Source: Culex pipiens pallens
Lineage: Eukaryota > Arthropoda > Insecta > Diptera > Culicidae
Direction of reading: 5' to 3'
Assembly (NCBI RefSeq): GCF_016801865.2
Contig: NC_068937.1
Coordinates: 3,001,940 to 3,065,939 of the forward strand
Length of the DNA stretch: 64,000 bases
Both the position numbers and the translations under genes were made by a program. Numbering within the stretch: the first letter of the stretch is position 1; every line of letters begins with the position of its first letter. Positions 63,001-64,000 of this stretch are shown here, piece after piece. The notes below the pieces were generated by a model. It was not told the origin of the DNA, made no database searches, and worked only from the letters and a program-made list of their open reading frames with translations.

Positions 63001-64000
63001 TGGGTTGAGTAAACGTAATTAACTTGTCGTACCAGCAAGTGTAGTGGAAGAAGTGCTCGAGGTTCAATCTAGTCGGCGACGCCGACGGAATCGGGTTTTT
63101 GAACGATTTTCTCAAGTGTCAACTTCGTCGCCATCTTGGATTGCTTCTTTCGTGCGGTCGCAACAAAGAAGTCAATTTAACCCATTTCGACGACGATTGC
63201 AATTCGTTCGCTCTCGACAGTGTGCAAATCGTGGAAATCGGTTTGCCGGTGGGAATCGAAATTAATCCTCCCCTCTTGCTGCGATTCGATTTAAGCCGGA
63301 TTGGCAACAGTGTTTGCTGCAGTGTTGCCATGCAACGCGGGGATGGAAATTTAGCTGTAAAATAATACAACAGAGGGGTGCATTTTAACAATCACAATTG
63401 ATCCTTTGAACAACCCTTTCAGCAGAACTTCCATCGAACGGAAATCTCGCCACTTCAAAGGGGATCAACTTGAACAATACCATGGGACAAACAAATGGAA
63501 AATGTTCCACCCCTAGAGTTATTTACGTGCGCATGTATTGCGTGTACGTACACGAAAAAAAGTGAGGTTAAATTTTGTCCGGCCAGCAAAATCAAATGGT
63601 GCGCTAGTGTGTGTACGCGAAACGTCATAAAGCTCTCTTTGTGGAGGATTGCATCGGATGGAAAACACAGTCCCAAACGAACGCACCACTCAAGTGACAG
63701 TCGTTCTAACCTGTAATCGGAATCAAGCGCGCGCGGGTAGGTCGTGTAGTGCACCGGGTTCAAAGGTTGCTTCGATGGCAACCGGAAGGTCGACCATTCG
63801 GTGGTGATTTAAGGTAGAAATGACAATTTTGGGAACCATGTTTGAAATAACTTCGAAGCCTCAATTAGAGTCGAACTCAAGAACATTCACCTAAGCTGAC
63901 AAATACCTTAATGTTGCAGACGATGCCATAGGTTTTGAATCGGTAGATTGTTACAATTTCAAATGATAGGTTCGGTAGAACCTCCACTTTGCCATGGTTC
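60002..64000. other. non-coding or unrecognised stretch after the LTR element
   Basis: The longest non-repetitive open stretch of the window is here (60845-61474, plus, 209 codons, opening on TTG and with no domain seen). A 149-codon minus frame (62241-62690) overlaps a 119-codon plus frame. GC content rises from 62 kb onward, which may herald a gene beyond the window, but no splice-bounded exon can be defended. Confidence 0.4.

Larger units (their letters stand above)
10233..63329. promoter_or_regulatory. dispersed motif CAGTGTTGCC / GGCAACACTG, 9 copies
   Basis: Exact copies lie at 10233, 10424, 10938, 18689, 30232, 36634, 60088, 61774 and 63320, on both strands, usually extended with A after GCC. 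Near variants include 40980, 60035, 63303 and the CAGGGTTGCCAG-type words near 15270 and 19830. The flanks are unrelated, so they are not copies of one transposon. Confidence 0.55.

Overview
This is eukaryotic, AT-rich, gene-poor DNA, almost certainly from a culicine mosquito and most likely Culex. The case rests on miniature transposons with intact target-site duplications (TSDs), two 100-N scaffold gaps (352-451 and 37071-37170), very long non-coding stretches, and a long-armed foldback repeat that I recall, without having checked, as common in culicine genomes. There are no bacterial operons, rRNA genes, CRISPR arrays or convincing multi-domain proteins. The only gene piece I can support is one small coding exon at 3638-3717 with acceptor, start codon and donor. 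The rest reads as intron or intergenic DNA.

Layout. 1-8.9 kb: the exon, a 432-bp miniature transposon (3819-4250) and a cluster of ATTGGTARC words (6.8-7.3 kb). 8.9-9.5 kb: a nearly pure 8-bp array. 13.4-14.2 kb: a hAT-type element with 8-bp TSDs that carries two tRNA-like sequences head to head. 21.3-26.3 kb: two blocks of an 18-bp GGTCA/TGACC minisatellite separated by 1.7 kb. 33.7-34.2 kb: a 3-bp-TSD miniature element. 37.5-38.2 kb: a tRNA-like sequence beside a solo LTR. 38.3-39.3 kb: a 9-bp array. 42.3-44.2 kb: a 1.93-kb foldback element with ~950-bp arms. 47.4-47.7 kb: another miniature element. 49.6-60.0 kb: a complete 10.35-kb LTR element. 60-64 kb: nothing recognised.

The outstanding object is the LTR element at 49643-59996. 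It has two apparently identical 251-bp TG...CA LTRs, a 5-bp TSD (CAGCC), and a primer-binding-site-like TGGCGC and a polypurine tract that both place it on the minus strand. In place of gag-pol it carries two large satellite arrays: a ~150-bp satellite organised into 851-bp higher-order repeats, and a ~45-bp satellite in ~136-bp trimers. It looks like a non-autonomous retrotransposon that moves satellite DNA.

A second system-level signal lies outside the repeats. A degenerate word, CGYAGYARGC (extended ATCGYAGYARGCYRTG), occurs 24 times on both strands between 9.7 and 49.4 kb, in otherwise unrelated flanks, where about one is expected by chance. One more copy appears to have been split by the foldback insertion. 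Another word, CAGTGTTGCC, occurs 9 times where about 0.1 is expected. These behave like dispersed protein-binding sites rather than transposon debris.
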